From Halorubrum sp. Atlit-26R (GTDB lineage Archaea; Halobacteriota; Halobacteria; Halobacteriales; Haloferacaceae): 64,000 bases of DNA. Position numbers and translations under genes: made by a program. The notes under the pieces are model-generated. The model was not told the origin of the DNA and did no database searches. It saw only the letters and a list, made by a program, of their open reading frames with translations. Positions 53,096 through 61,554 of the stretch are shown here, piece by piece. Position 1 is the stretch's first letter. The number at the start of each line of letters is the position of its first letter. The stretch lies in contig NZ_QPLT01000004.1 in the NCBI RefSeq assembly GCF_003666015.1, positions 171,552-235,551 on the forward strand, read 5' to 3'.

Positions 53096-53117
53096 CCGTG
53101 GGACATACGAACATCGA

Positions 53118-53127
53118 TATATAAATA
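53118..53127 (+). promoter_or_regulatory. Internal TATA box upstream of dapD
   Basis: TATATAAATA lies 26-35 bp before the dapD ATG at 53153, in a sharp A/T island between dapB and dapD. It would give a leaderless internal transcript for dapD-lysA-dapF-dapE, separately from dapA-dapB. Confidence 0.7.
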
Positions 53128-53152
53128 CCGCCACTCATCCATACACCACCTA

Positions 53153-53992
53153 ATGAGCCTCGAAGCCGACGTAACCGATCTGTGGAACCGCTATCAGGAC
53201 GGACTGACCGCCGCGGACGCGACCGACGAGGACGCGGCCGTCGTCGACGAGTTCCTCGCCGCCTTGGAGGCCGGCGAGGTCCGCGCGGCCGAGAAGACCG
53301 GCGACGACGTCACCTCGTGGGAGGCGAACGAGTGGGTCAAGCGGGGAATCTTGCTCAACTTCGGCCTGCGCGAGACCGAGCCGCGCGAGTACGGCGGCGT
53401 CACCTACCACGACGTGCTCCCGCTGCGCGACACCGCCGACCTCGCCGAGCGCGGCACGCGGAACACGCCGGACGGCACGGCGATCCGCCGCGGCGCGTAC
53501 CTCGGCAGCGACTGCATCATGATGAGCCCCTCGTTCGTCAACATGGGCGCGTACGTCGGCGACGGCACCCTCGTCGACTCCTGTGACACCGTCGGCTCCT
53601 GCGCGCAGCTCGGCGAGAACGTGAAGCTCGGCGCCAACACGCTGATCGGCGGCGTCCTCGAACCGGTCGAGGACGCGCCGGTCGTGATCGAGGACGGCGT
53701 CTCGCTCGGCGCGGGCTGCCGGGTCACCTCGGGGTTCCGCGTCGGCGAGAACTCGATCGTCGGCGAGAACACGCTGCTCACGCCCCGCATCCCCGTCTAC
53801 GACCTCGTCGAGGAGGAAGTTATCTACGGCCACCTCCCGGCCGAGCGCCGCGCGTTCACGCGGATGGTGGAGTCGTCGGTCGGCGACCACGAGCTCTTCG
53901 AGGGCGGCGCGTACAAGCCCGCCGTCGTGGCGACGCACGTCGAGGAGGACACCCTCGAAGCGACGCAGCGAGAGGACGCGCTCCGAGAATGA
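53153..53992 (+). CDS. dapD: Tetrahydrodipicolinate N-succinyltransferase
   Basis: The 279-residue protein is a left-handed beta-helix acyltransferase: hexapeptide repeats run through about residues 105-225 (for example GAYVGDGTLVDSCDTVGSC, LGENVKLGANT). It adds succinyl from succinyl-CoA to tetrahydrodipicolinate, so the succinylase branch of the pathway is used. The stop overlaps lysA (ATGA). Its own promoter is at 53118-53127. Confidence 0.93.
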   Translation: MSLEADVTDLWNRYQDGLTAADATDEDAAVVDEFLAALEAGEVRAAEKTGDDVTSWEANEWVKRGILLNFGLRETEPREYGGVTYHDVLPLRDTADLAERGTRNTPDGTAIRRGAYLGSDCIMMSPSFVNMGAYVGDGTLVDSCDTVGSCAQLGENVKLGANTLIGGVLEPVEDAPVVIEDGVSLGAGCRVTSGFRVGENSIVGENTLLTPRIPVYDLVEEEVIYGHLPAERRAFTRMVESSVGDHELFEGGAYKPAVVATHVEEDTLEATQREDALRE

Positions 53993-55356
53993 GCGGTCCC
54001 GAGTCGGGCGCAACGGACGCGCGAGAAAATCCGCCGGTCCGGCGCGTGAGCGACTGGGACGCCGAGCGCCTCCGCGGGCTCGCGGCCGAGTACGAGACCC
54101 CGCTGTACGTCCAGGACCTCGACCGCGTCCGCGAGAACTGCGAGCGCCTGCTCGCGGCGTTCCCCCACGCCGACGTGCGATACGCCGTCAAGGCCCACAC
54201 CGGCCGTGCCGTCCTGGAGGCGGTCCGCGACGCCGGCCTCGACGCCGAGTGCGCCTCGGCGGGCGAGGTCGACCGCGCGCTCGCGGCCGGCTTCGACGGC
54301 TCGCGGCTCCACTACACCGCGGTCAACCCGCCCGCCCGCGACCTCGACTACGTCGTCGGCGTCGCCGAGGCGGAGCCCGACCTCACGGTCACCGTCGGCG
54401 CGGCCGACACCCTCGACCGCCTCGCGGAGCGCGGCTACGAGGGCCGGGTCTGCGTCCGCGTGAACCCCGGCGTCGGCGCGGGCCACCACGAGAAGGTCAC
54501 CACCGGCGGTGCCGCGAAGTTCGGGATCCCGTACGACCGCGCCGCGGAGGCGGCCCGAGCGGCGGCCGAGCGCTTCGACGTGGTCGGGATCCACGCCCAC
54601 GCCGGCTCCGGGATCGACCCGGAGCAACTGGACAGCCACCGCGAACTGGTCGCCCGGATGGGCGAACTGGCCCGCGACCTCGCGGCCCCGGGCGCGGCCG
54701 ACGACGACGCCCCCGCGAGCGCCGCCCCCCTCGACCTCGAATACGTCGACGTCGGCGGCGGGTTCGGCGTCCCCTACGAGGAGGACGCCCCGGCGCTCGA
54801 CCTCCCGGCGGTCGCGGCGGCGACCCGCGAGGCGGTCGCGCCGCTCCCCGAGGGCGTCGACCTCGCGGTCGAGCCCGGGCGCTACGTCGTCGCGGACGCG
54901 GGCGTCCTCCTGACGCGGGTGAACACCGTGAAGCCGACGCCGGACGAGACGGTCGTCGGGGTCGACGCGGGGATGACGGACCTCTTCCGCCCGGCGATGT
55001 ACGACGCGTACCACCCGATCCGCAACCTCGGCGGGGCGTCGGGAGGATCACCGGTCGCGGAGCGGGAGGCAACCCCTGTCACGGTCGCCGGACCTATCTG
55101 TGAGACCGGCGATACGCTGGGTAAGAACCGAGCGCTCGCCGACCCGGTCCGCGGGGACCTCCTCGCGGTCGGGGTCGCGGGCGCGTACGGATACGAGATG
55201 GCGAGCCAATACAACTCACGACCGCGGCCCGCGGAGGTCGCGCTCGACGACGGAACCGCGGCGATCGCCCGGCGCAGAGAGGCGCTCGGCGACCTGACGA
55301 CGGTCGAACGGGAGGCCGACCGCGACCGAACCGACCGACCGGAGGGCGACCGATGA
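53989..55356 (+). CDS. lysA: Diaminopimelate decarboxylase
   Basis: The 455-residue enzyme makes lysine from meso-diaminopimelate. The PLP Lys is in VRYAVKAHTG; other motifs are HAHAGSGID, VGGGFGVPYEE, EPGRYVVADAG and the catalytic Cys in ICETGDTLGKN. An acidic insert near residues 225-243 (PGAADDDAPASAAPL) is not typical. Stop overlaps dapF (ATGA). Confidence 0.95.
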   Translation: MSGPESGATDARENPPVRRVSDWDAERLRGLAAEYETPLYVQDLDRVRENCERLLAAFPHADVRYAVKAHTGRAVLEAVRDAGLDAECASAGEVDRALAAGFDGSRLHYTAVNPPARDLDYVVGVAEAEPDLTVTVGAADTLDRLAERGYEGRVCVRVNPGVGAGHHEKVTTGGAAKFGIPYDRAAEAARAAAERFDVVGIHAHAGSGIDPEQLDSHRELVARMGELARDLAAPGAADDDAPASAAPLDLEYVDVGGGFGVPYEEDAPALDLPAVAAATREAVAPLPEGVDLAVEPGRYVVADAGVLLTRVNTVKPTPDETVVGVDAGMTDLFRPAMYDAYHPIRNLGGASGGSPVAEREATPVTVAGPICETGDTLGKNRALADPVRGDLLAVGVAGAYGYEMASQYNSRPRPAEVALDDGTAAIARRREALGDLTTVEREADRDRTDRPEGDR

Positions 55357-56321
55357 GCACCCACGCCGTTCCGGTCGAGAAGTACCACGGCACGGGCAAC
55401 GACTTCCTCGTCGTCGACGCGGCCGCCGAGAACGTCGGCGACCGCGCGGCGTTCGCGCGCGCCTACTGCGACCGCGAGACGGGCGTCGACGGCCGCGAAT
55501 TCGGCGCTGACGCCGACGCGCGCGGCGCGTCCGCGGACCGCGACGGGAGCGCCGGCCGGCGCGGCGCCGACGGCGTCCTCTTCCTCAGCGTCGAGGAGCG
55601 GTTCGACCCGACGCGCGTCGTGATGACGCTGGTCCAACCGGACGGCTCGACGGCGACGATGTGCGGTAACGGCGCCCGCGTCGTCGCGGGCTGGGCCCAC
55701 GACCGGACTGGCGACCGCGAGTTCATGATCGACACGCAGGCCGGCACCCGGCGCGCCACCGTGACCGCGGACGCGACCGCGGCCACCATCGAGATGGGCG
55801 AGCCGACGTTCGATCCCCGGCGCGTCCCGGTCGCCCGCGAGGGCGCCCTCGCCGACGAGCCGCTGGTCGACGAACCCGTGGAGGGGCTGACCGTCACCGC
55901 GGTCAACACCGGCGTCCCGCACGCGGTCGCGTTCGTCGACGGCGGCCGCGGCGACCCCGACGGCATCGACGCGGTCGACCTCGACGCGGTCGCGCCGCCG
56001 GTCCGCCACGCCGACGTCTTCCCCGAGGGCGCGAACGTGAACCTCGCGGCGGTCGTCGACGACGGCTCGGGCGACGGGTCCGCGGTCCTCGACCAGCGCA
56101 CCTACGAGCGCGGCGTCGAGGGCGAGACGCGCTCCTGCGGCACCGGCGCTGTCGCGGTCGTCGCGGCCGCCCGCCGACTGGGACTGATAGAGGGCGAGTC
56201 GGCCGTGAGCCGACCGCCGGGCGGAGAACTGGAGATCGAGGTCCCCGACGCCGGCCACGCCACCCTCACCGGCCCCGTCGCTCACGAGTTCTCGGGGACG
56301 CTCCCCGCCGACCCGCGATGA
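55353..56321 (+). CDS. dapF: Diaminopimelate epimerase
   Basis: The 322-residue enzyme converts LL- to meso-diaminopimelate by a two-Cys mechanism. Catalytic Cys residues are in TMCGNGARVVAGWA and RSCGTGAVAVVAA. The N-terminal motif is YHGTGNDFLVVDA. A disordered insert (about residues 50-72) is longer than in bacteria. It overlaps both neighbours by ATGA. Confidence 0.95.
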   Translation: MSTHAVPVEKYHGTGNDFLVVDAAAENVGDRAAFARAYCDRETGVDGREFGADADARGASADRDGSAGRRGADGVLFLSVEERFDPTRVVMTLVQPDGSTATMCGNGARVVAGWAHDRTGDREFMIDTQAGTRRATVTADATAATIEMGEPTFDPRRVPVAREGALADEPLVDEPVEGLTVTAVNTGVPHAVAFVDGGRGDPDGIDAVDLDAVAPPVRHADVFPEGANVNLAAVVDDGSGDGSAVLDQRTYERGVEGETRSCGTGAVAVVAAARRLGLIEGESAVSRPPGGELEIEVPDAGHATLTGPVAHEFSGTLPADPR

Positions 56322-57589
56322 GCGAGGAAACCGGCCCGGACTCCGACCGCGGCCCCGGATTCGATCCGGTCTCGTTCCTCGAAGAGGCGGTTCAGATGCC
56401 TTCTCACGAGTCGCCCGACGAGATGCGCACGTTCGTCGTCGACCTGCTGGACGACCGAGGCGCCGACCCCGCGGTCGTCGCCGACGGCTGCGTCGTCGCG
56501 GAGAAGCGCTCGCCGGCGCCCGACGCCGGTCCGCACCTCGTGTTGAACACCCACCTCGACACGGTGACGCCGCACGTCCCGTTCGAGCGCGGGCCGGCGC
56601 GCGACGGCGAGCGCGGCGCTCCGACGGGAGCCGGGGACGACCCGGACGAGGTGATCCGCGGGCGCGGCGCCTGCGACGCGAAGGGGCCGCTCGCGGCGCT
56701 TTTAAACGGCTTTCTCGCCGCCGACCCCGACCGCGGTCGGCTCACGCTCGCGCTCACGCCCGACGAGGAAGAACTCTCGCTCGGCGCGGCGGCGCTGACG
56801 GGGCGACTTCCGGGGACGGACGACCGGCTCGACGGCGACCTGTACCTCGTCGGGGAGCCGACCGGTCTCGACGCGTGTACCGCCGCGAAGGGGCGGTTTC
56901 AGGCGACGGTGGAGCTGTCGGGGACGGCCGCACACGCCGCGGAGTTCGCGGGTGCGAACGCGGTCGCGGCCGCGGAGGACGCGCTCGCTGCGATCCGGAC
57001 GTTCGACGACGGGGCCGACGCCCACCCGCAGCTCGGCCCGCCGAAGCTCACGCCAACGGTCATCGAGGGCGGCGCGGCGACGAACCAGGTGCCGGCGGAC
57101 TGCGCGATCACCGTCGACCGGCGGAGCGTCCCCCCGGAGACCGCAGAGGGGTTCCGGTCGTCGCTCGCCGACGCGGTGCGTGAGTCGCTCTCCGGCGGCG
57201 CGGGCGGCACGGGCGACGGTGGCGACGGTGGCGACCACAGCCGCGTCGACACCGCAGTGACGCTCACCGACCGCGAGTCGCCGTTCCTTGAGGCGTTCGC
57301 GACGGGCCCGGACCACGAACTCGTCCGAGCGGTCGCGGCAGCGGCGCGCGAGGCGGGCGACGCGGTCGGTCTCCCGGGCGAGCGTGGCGGTGACGCCCGG
57401 CCGTTCGGCGCCGCGACGGAGGCCTCCTACTTCGCGCCGGCGCCGACGGTGGTGTTCGGACCGGGCGACCTCGCCGACGAGTCTGGCGCCGTCGCGCACG
57501 CCGAGCGGGAGTACGTGCGGGTGCGCGAGGTCGAGGCGGCCGCGGCGGCGGTCGAGCGAACCGTTGCGTCGCTGCTCGGCGTCGAGTAG
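56318..57589 (+). CDS. dapE: Succinyl-diaminopimelate desuccinylase (M20 family)
   Basis: The 423-residue enzyme has M20 zinc ligands: His/Asp in LNTHLDTVTPH, Asp in ACDAKGPLAA, Glu-Glu in TPDEEELSLGAAAL and a late His in GAVAHAEREYV. A dimerisation domain with KGRFQATVELSGTAAHAAEF lies in between. It completes the succinylase route. Related family members hydrolyse LysW- or N-acetyl substrates, so the assignment rests on operon context. A Gly-rich insert (about 290-305) is atypical. Confidence 0.88.
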   Translation: MSEETGPDSDRGPGFDPVSFLEEAVQMPSHESPDEMRTFVVDLLDDRGADPAVVADGCVVAEKRSPAPDAGPHLVLNTHLDTVTPHVPFERGPARDGERGAPTGAGDDPDEVIRGRGACDAKGPLAALLNGFLAADPDRGRLTLALTPDEEELSLGAAALTGRLPGTDDRLDGDLYLVGEPTGLDACTAAKGRFQATVELSGTAAHAAEFAGANAVAAAEDALAAIRTFDDGADAHPQLGPPKLTPTVIEGGAATNQVPADCAITVDRRSVPPETAEGFRSSLADAVRESLSGGAGGTGDGGDGGDHSRVDTAVTLTDRESPFLEAFATGPDHELVRAVAAAAREAGDAVGLPGERGGDARPFGAATEASYFAPAPTVVFGPGDLADESGAVAHAEREYVRVREVEAAAAAVERTVASLLGVE

Positions 57590-57613
57590 CGGAACGCCGC
57601 AGCGCGCGACCGA

Positions 57614-58111
57614 CTACAGCAGGAAGGTGTCCTCCTCCTCGGCGAGGTCGACGAAGTCGTCGGCGGCCTCGATCAGCTCGTCTGCGGCTGAGTTCCCGAA
57701 CCCCATCGCCTCCACGCGGACGCCCTCGTGGCGGAGGTGCGAGCAGAGGCGCGCGAAGTCGCCGTCGCCGGTGCAGAGGACGACGGTGTCGACGTGGCTC
57801 GCGAGCGAGACGGCGTCGAGGCTCATCCCGAGGTCCCAGTCGGCCTTCTTCGAGCCGTCGGCGAACGTCTTGATCTCCTTGATCTTCGTCTCGAAGCCGA
57901 TGTCGCGGAGCGCCTCGAAGAAGCTCTCCTCCTCGGGCGAGTCGGCGCGGATCACGTACGCGATGGCGCGGACGAGCGACCGGTCCGCGACGGCCTCCTC
58001 TAAGAGACCGGAGTAGTCGATGTTCCGCGAGTAGACGCTCTGCGCGGAGTGGTACAGGTTCTGTGAGTCCGCCAGCACGGCGACGCGCTGGTCCGGGTGA
58101 ATCTCGCTCAT
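57614..58111 (-). CDS. NYN-domain (PIN-like) nuclease, LabA/DUF88 type
   Basis: The 165-residue protein has the acidic triad of NYN nucleases: Asp and Asn in VAVLADSQNLYHS, Asp in GSKKADWDLGMSLDA and Asp in VVLCTGDGDFARL. It ends with an acidic tail (EEEDTFLL). It probably cleaves RNA, and could be linked to RNA turnover. The ATG at 58109-58111 was chosen. It is convergent with dapE and divergent from the AI-2E gene. Confidence 0.85.
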   Translation of the reverse strand: MSEIHPDQRVAVLADSQNLYHSAQSVYSRNIDYSGLLEEAVADRSLVRAIAYVIRADSPEEESFFEALRDIGFETKIKEIKTFADGSKKADWDLGMSLDAVSLASHVDTVVLCTGDGDFARLCSHLRHEGVRVEAMGFGNSAADELIEAADDFVDLAEEEDTFLL

Positions 58112-58238
58112 GCGTCTCCCTTCACCCCCCGCCGTTAGGGGCTTTGGGATCGGCGCGACCGCGATTACGGGGTTCGTCGCGGCCGCGGTAGCCGCAACGA
58201 CCACCATGGTTTATGTCAGACGCTGGCGACCGTGGCCC

Positions 58239-59342
58239 ATGGACGAAAAGCGGTTCGTCGTCGCCCTCTTCGGCCTCGCGGTCGCGCTCGTCGCCGGCTA
58301 CGTGGCCTACCGGTTCGTCGCCCCGCTCACCGTCGCGGTCTTCCTCTACTACTCGACGCGGCGGTTCTACCACCGGCTCGAACGCTTCCGGCTGCCCTCC
58401 CGGGTGCGCGCGGTGGTGTCGCTGTCGGTCATCGGCGTGCCGCTCATCGGCCTGGTGAGCTACACGCTGGTGCTGCTAATCTTGGAGGCGCGGCGCTTCA
58501 TCGAGACGTACCCGGTGGCCGACACCATCGGCGCGGAGAACTCGGTGATCGGCGACCTCGCGGAGCTGTCGAACCCGACGATGGACGAGCTGCTCGCGGC
58601 GTACCGCTCCGGGCAGTTCGACCCCCTCATCGAGCTCGTCTCCGAGCAGGCGTCGCTGCTGGCCAGCACCGTCTCGGGGCTCGCCTTGAACCTCCTCATC
58701 ACCGTCGTCGTGACCTACTACCTGCTCATCGACGGCTCCAAGTTCCACGACTGGCTGCTCTCCTTCGACGACGACGCGATCGTCCGCGAGTACCTCGAGA
58801 CCGCCGACGACGAGCTGGAGGCGGTGCTGTACGGGAACCTGCTCAACGTCATCGCCATCTCGGTCATCGCGGTCGTCACCTACCTCGGGTACAACGCGGT
58901 CGCCCCGGCCGCGGTCGAGATCCCGTACCCGACGCTCGCGGGGGCGCTCACCGGCGTCGCCAGCCTGATCCCCGTGATCGGGATGAAGATCGTCTACATC
59001 CCGATCGCGGCGGCGATGTCGATACCGATCGCGCTCGACGGCGATCTCGCTCTGCTCGCCTACGTCGCCGGATTCCTCGCCGTCGCGGTCGTGGTCGTGG
59101 ACACCATCCCCGACATCGTCCTCCGGCCGTACTTCAGCGGCGAGACGACCCACGTCGGGCTGCTCATGCTCGCGTACATCTTCGGTCCGGTCGTGTTCGG
59201 CTTCCACGGGCTGTTCCTCGCGCCGATCATCCTCGTGGTGGCGCTGACGTTCGCGGACACCGCGCTGTTGCGCCTGCTCGGCGTTGATCCCGATCCGGGT
59301 CCCGAGGTCCCCGAGAGCCAGCAGCGGCTCGACGAGTTCTGA
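58239..59342 (+). CDS. AI-2E-family transporter
   Basis: The 367-residue protein has eight or so membrane helices in the AI-2E/YdiK arrangement: N-terminal pair, extracellular amphipathic middle (AELSNPTMDELLAAYRSG), and the conserved stretches ASLIPVIGMKIVYIP and DTIPDIVLRPYFSG. These proteins export a signal or ions; some are sodium/proton antiporters. Start is ATG 58239 (MDEKRFVV). Confidence 0.87.
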   Translation: MDEKRFVVALFGLAVALVAGYVAYRFVAPLTVAVFLYYSTRRFYHRLERFRLPSRVRAVVSLSVIGVPLIGLVSYTLVLLILEARRFIETYPVADTIGAENSVIGDLAELSNPTMDELLAAYRSGQFDPLIELVSEQASLLASTVSGLALNLLITVVVTYYLLIDGSKFHDWLLSFDDDAIVREYLETADDELEAVLYGNLLNVIAISVIAVVTYLGYNAVAPAAVEIPYPTLAGALTGVASLIPVIGMKIVYIPIAAAMSIPIALDGDLALLAYVAGFLAVAVVVVDTIPDIVLRPYFSGETTHVGLLMLAYIFGPVVFGFHGLFLAPIILVVALTFADTALLRLLGVDPDPGPEVPESQQRLDEF

Positions 59343-59402
59343 CGAGTTCTGAGGCGTCGCGGGCGCTCGGCTGGCCCGCCGCGATTCGCGCCGAGCCGAA
59401 GT

Positions 59403-59410
59403 CATATATC
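59403..59410 (+). promoter_or_regulatory. TATA box for the FtsZ-like gene
   Basis: CATATATC at 59403-59410 lies 24-31 bp before the ATG at 59434, consistent with a leaderless transcript. Confidence 0.5.
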
Positions 59411-59433
59411 CCCGGTCGACGACCGCCCCACGT

Positions 59434-60639
59434 ATGCGACTACACGTCATCGGTCTCGGCGGAGCCGGGGGGCGGATCGCGGACCGCCTCGCCGGCGACC
59501 ACGGCGACGCCCCGTTCCTCGCGGGCGTCCACGCCTTCGACACCGACATGGACGCGCTCGGGACGCTCGACGCGCTCGGCGAGGACCGCCGGTACCGGTT
59601 CGGCGACGCCGCGGGCGGGGACGGGCTCGAGGGGGATCTCCACGCCGGGCGCCGCCTCGGCGACGCGCACGCGAGCGAACTCGGCCGGGCCATGGACGAT
59701 CAACAGCCGTCCCTCGCGGAGGCGTTCCTGATCGTCGTCGGCCTCGGCGGCGCGGCCGGCGCGGGCGCGGCCCCGGCGCTCGCCGCGGAGCTCTCGCGGC
59801 TCTACGACGCCCCGGTCTACGCCTTCGGGTTCCTCCCAACCCGCGACGAGACCGAGGAACCGGACGGCGACGGGCCGCGAAGCGCGTCCTCCGCAGGGGC
59901 GGGCGGCGCGGCGTCGGGCGCGGGAGCCGGCGGCGCGGCGTCCTCCGGAGACGAGCCGGCGCCGCCGGCGGCCCACCGCCCGCTCGCAGAGCGGAACGCG
60001 GCGCGGACCCTCGACGCGCTCTCGGACGAGTGCGCGGCGGTCTTCCCGTTCGACAACGCGGCGTGGCTCCGCCCGGGGGAGGCGCTCGGGGGGGCCCGCG
60101 ACCGGCTGAACGAGGTCGCCGCCGAGCGGATCGCGGCGCTGTTCGGCGCCGGCGAGACGCCCGAGGGGACGGCGACGCCCCAGCAGGTGCTCGACGCGAG
60201 CGACGTCGCCCGCGCCGTGGGGAGCGCCGGCGAGATCGCGGCGATCGGGCACGCGACGCAGGCGGTGGAGCCCCCCGAGTCGGGCTCGAAGTTCGGGCTC
60301 GGGCTCTTCGGCTCCTCGGAGCCGGCCGAGGTCGACACGAGCGCCGCGGTGTCCGCCATCGAGACGGTGATCCGGAAGGCGACCCGCGGAAAAAACACGG
60401 TCGAGGCCCCCGAGGGGCGCGCCGACCGGACCCTGCTCGTGGTCGGCGGTCCGCCGGCGTGGCTCAACCGGGAGGCGATCGCCGACGGGCGGCGCTGGCT
60501 CGCCGAGGAGACCGGCTCGGACGCGATACTCAGCGGCGACGCGCCGGTCCCCGACGGCGACTCCGTCTCCGCGGTCGTGGTCCGCTCCGGGGTCGACGAA
60601 CCGGACCGGATCCGCGAGATCCGCGAGACGATCGGGTGA
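59434..60639 (+). CDS. Non-canonical FtsZ/tubulin-superfamily protein
   Basis: The 401-residue protein begins MRLHVIGLGGAGGRIADRLA like FtsZ/CetZ proteins. The nucleotide-loop is LIVVGLGGAAGAGAAPALA, in which the tubulin signature GGGTGSG has become GGAAGAG, so the Thr and one Gly are changed. The catalytic T7 loop is not evident. A disordered Gly/Ala-rich insert lies at about 150-175. These changes suggest altered nucleotide binding or polymerisation. The genes next to it are not cell-division genes. Confidence 0.75.
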   Translation: MRLHVIGLGGAGGRIADRLAGDHGDAPFLAGVHAFDTDMDALGTLDALGEDRRYRFGDAAGGDGLEGDLHAGRRLGDAHASELGRAMDDQQPSLAEAFLIVVGLGGAAGAGAAPALAAELSRLYDAPVYAFGFLPTRDETEEPDGDGPRSASSAGAGGAASGAGAGGAASSGDEPAPPAAHRPLAERNAARTLDALSDECAAVFPFDNAAWLRPGEALGGARDRLNEVAAERIAALFGAGETPEGTATPQQVLDASDVARAVGSAGEIAAIGHATQAVEPPESGSKFGLGLFGSSEPAEVDTSAAVSAIETVIRKATRGKNTVEAPEGRADRTLLVVGGPPAWLNREAIADGRRWLAEETGSDAILSGDAPVPDGDSVSAVVVRSGVDEPDRIREIRETIG

Positions 60640-60722
60640 CCGGCGCGTCGCCGCTGCGAACCGGGGATCGAACCCGCTCGTCGACCCGAACCGGTTAACC
60701 GGATGGCGCGCCCACTGAGACC

Positions 60723-61457
60723 GTGACGACGCAGGGGGACCTCGGGATCGACGTCGACGTGCGCGACGCCGCGACCGTCGCGGAGCGCCGCGACGAGCTC
60801 GTCGCCGCGGTGCGCGACCACGCCGGACGGATCGCCTACCAGCTCGCGCGGCTCCAGGGCGGCGACTACGGCCGCGAGACGCTGTCGACGCCCGGCGGCG
60901 AGTGGACGGTGAAACACGAGGCGGGCGAGCTGGAGTTCCTGCTCTTCTCGCCGAACTCCGGCTCGGACACGTACGTCATCTCGACGAAGCAGCCGCCGGA
61001 GCCGGCGGCGCTCGCGACCGCGCTCGACGACTACGCGGCGTTCGTGGCGGCGTGGAACGACCACGTCGACTCGCTGTCCGGCGTCCTCGACGGGGTGAGC
61101 GCGGAGTTCCCGGAGCCGGCGACAACGGAAGGCGTGGTGGCGGAGCGCGACCGCGTCCTCGATCAGATCCGCGACACCTGCGCGGTCATCGCGGGGGAGA
61201 TCCACCGGTACGAGGGCGACGACTACGGGACGTTCACGACGCGCGTCGAGGGCGACCGCTGGGAGCTGAAGTACGACGAGGGGGCGGTGTCGTACCTCCG
61301 GATCGGCGGGTCGGGTGGGCTCTACCTCCTCTCGCAGTACGGCGCCCCCTCCGCGGCCGACGTCCGGGAGTACGCGGACCGGTTCCGCGGCTTCGTCGCG
61401 GCGTACAACGAGTTCGTCGAGGAGTTGGAGAGCGACCTCGAACGGGTCTCGGTCTGA
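60723..61457 (+). CDS. Protein of two tandem homologous domains (244 aa)
   Basis: A GTG at 60723 follows a GGTTAACC box by about 25 bp, supporting that start. The N-half (about residues 30-115) and C-half (about 140-235) share a pattern: QGGDYGRETLSTPGGEWTVK with FLLFSPNSGSDTYVIS and ALDDYAAFVAAWNDHVDSL, against YEGDDYGTFTTRVEGDRWELK with YLRIGGSGGLYLLS and YADRFRGFVAAYNEFVEEL. This is an internal duplication. The domain is unknown; it may bind ligand or nucleic acid. No catalytic residues stand out. Confidence 0.75.
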   Translation: MTTQGDLGIDVDVRDAATVAERRDELVAAVRDHAGRIAYQLARLQGGDYGRETLSTPGGEWTVKHEAGELEFLLFSPNSGSDTYVISTKQPPEPAALATALDDYAAFVAAWNDHVDSLSGVLDGVSAEFPEPATTEGVVAERDRVLDQIRDTCAVIAGEIHRYEGDDYGTFTTRVEGDRWELKYDEGAVSYLRIGGSGGLYLLSQYGAPSAADVREYADRFRGFVAAYNEFVEELESDLERVSV

Positions 61458-61554
61458 TTCGACGGCGCACGCTCGACAGGTCGATCCGCGTTCGTGTCTA
61501 CCTTTCTCGCATTTTGGCAATACTTATTCATCTCTGTTCAGTACCGATTCGCAC

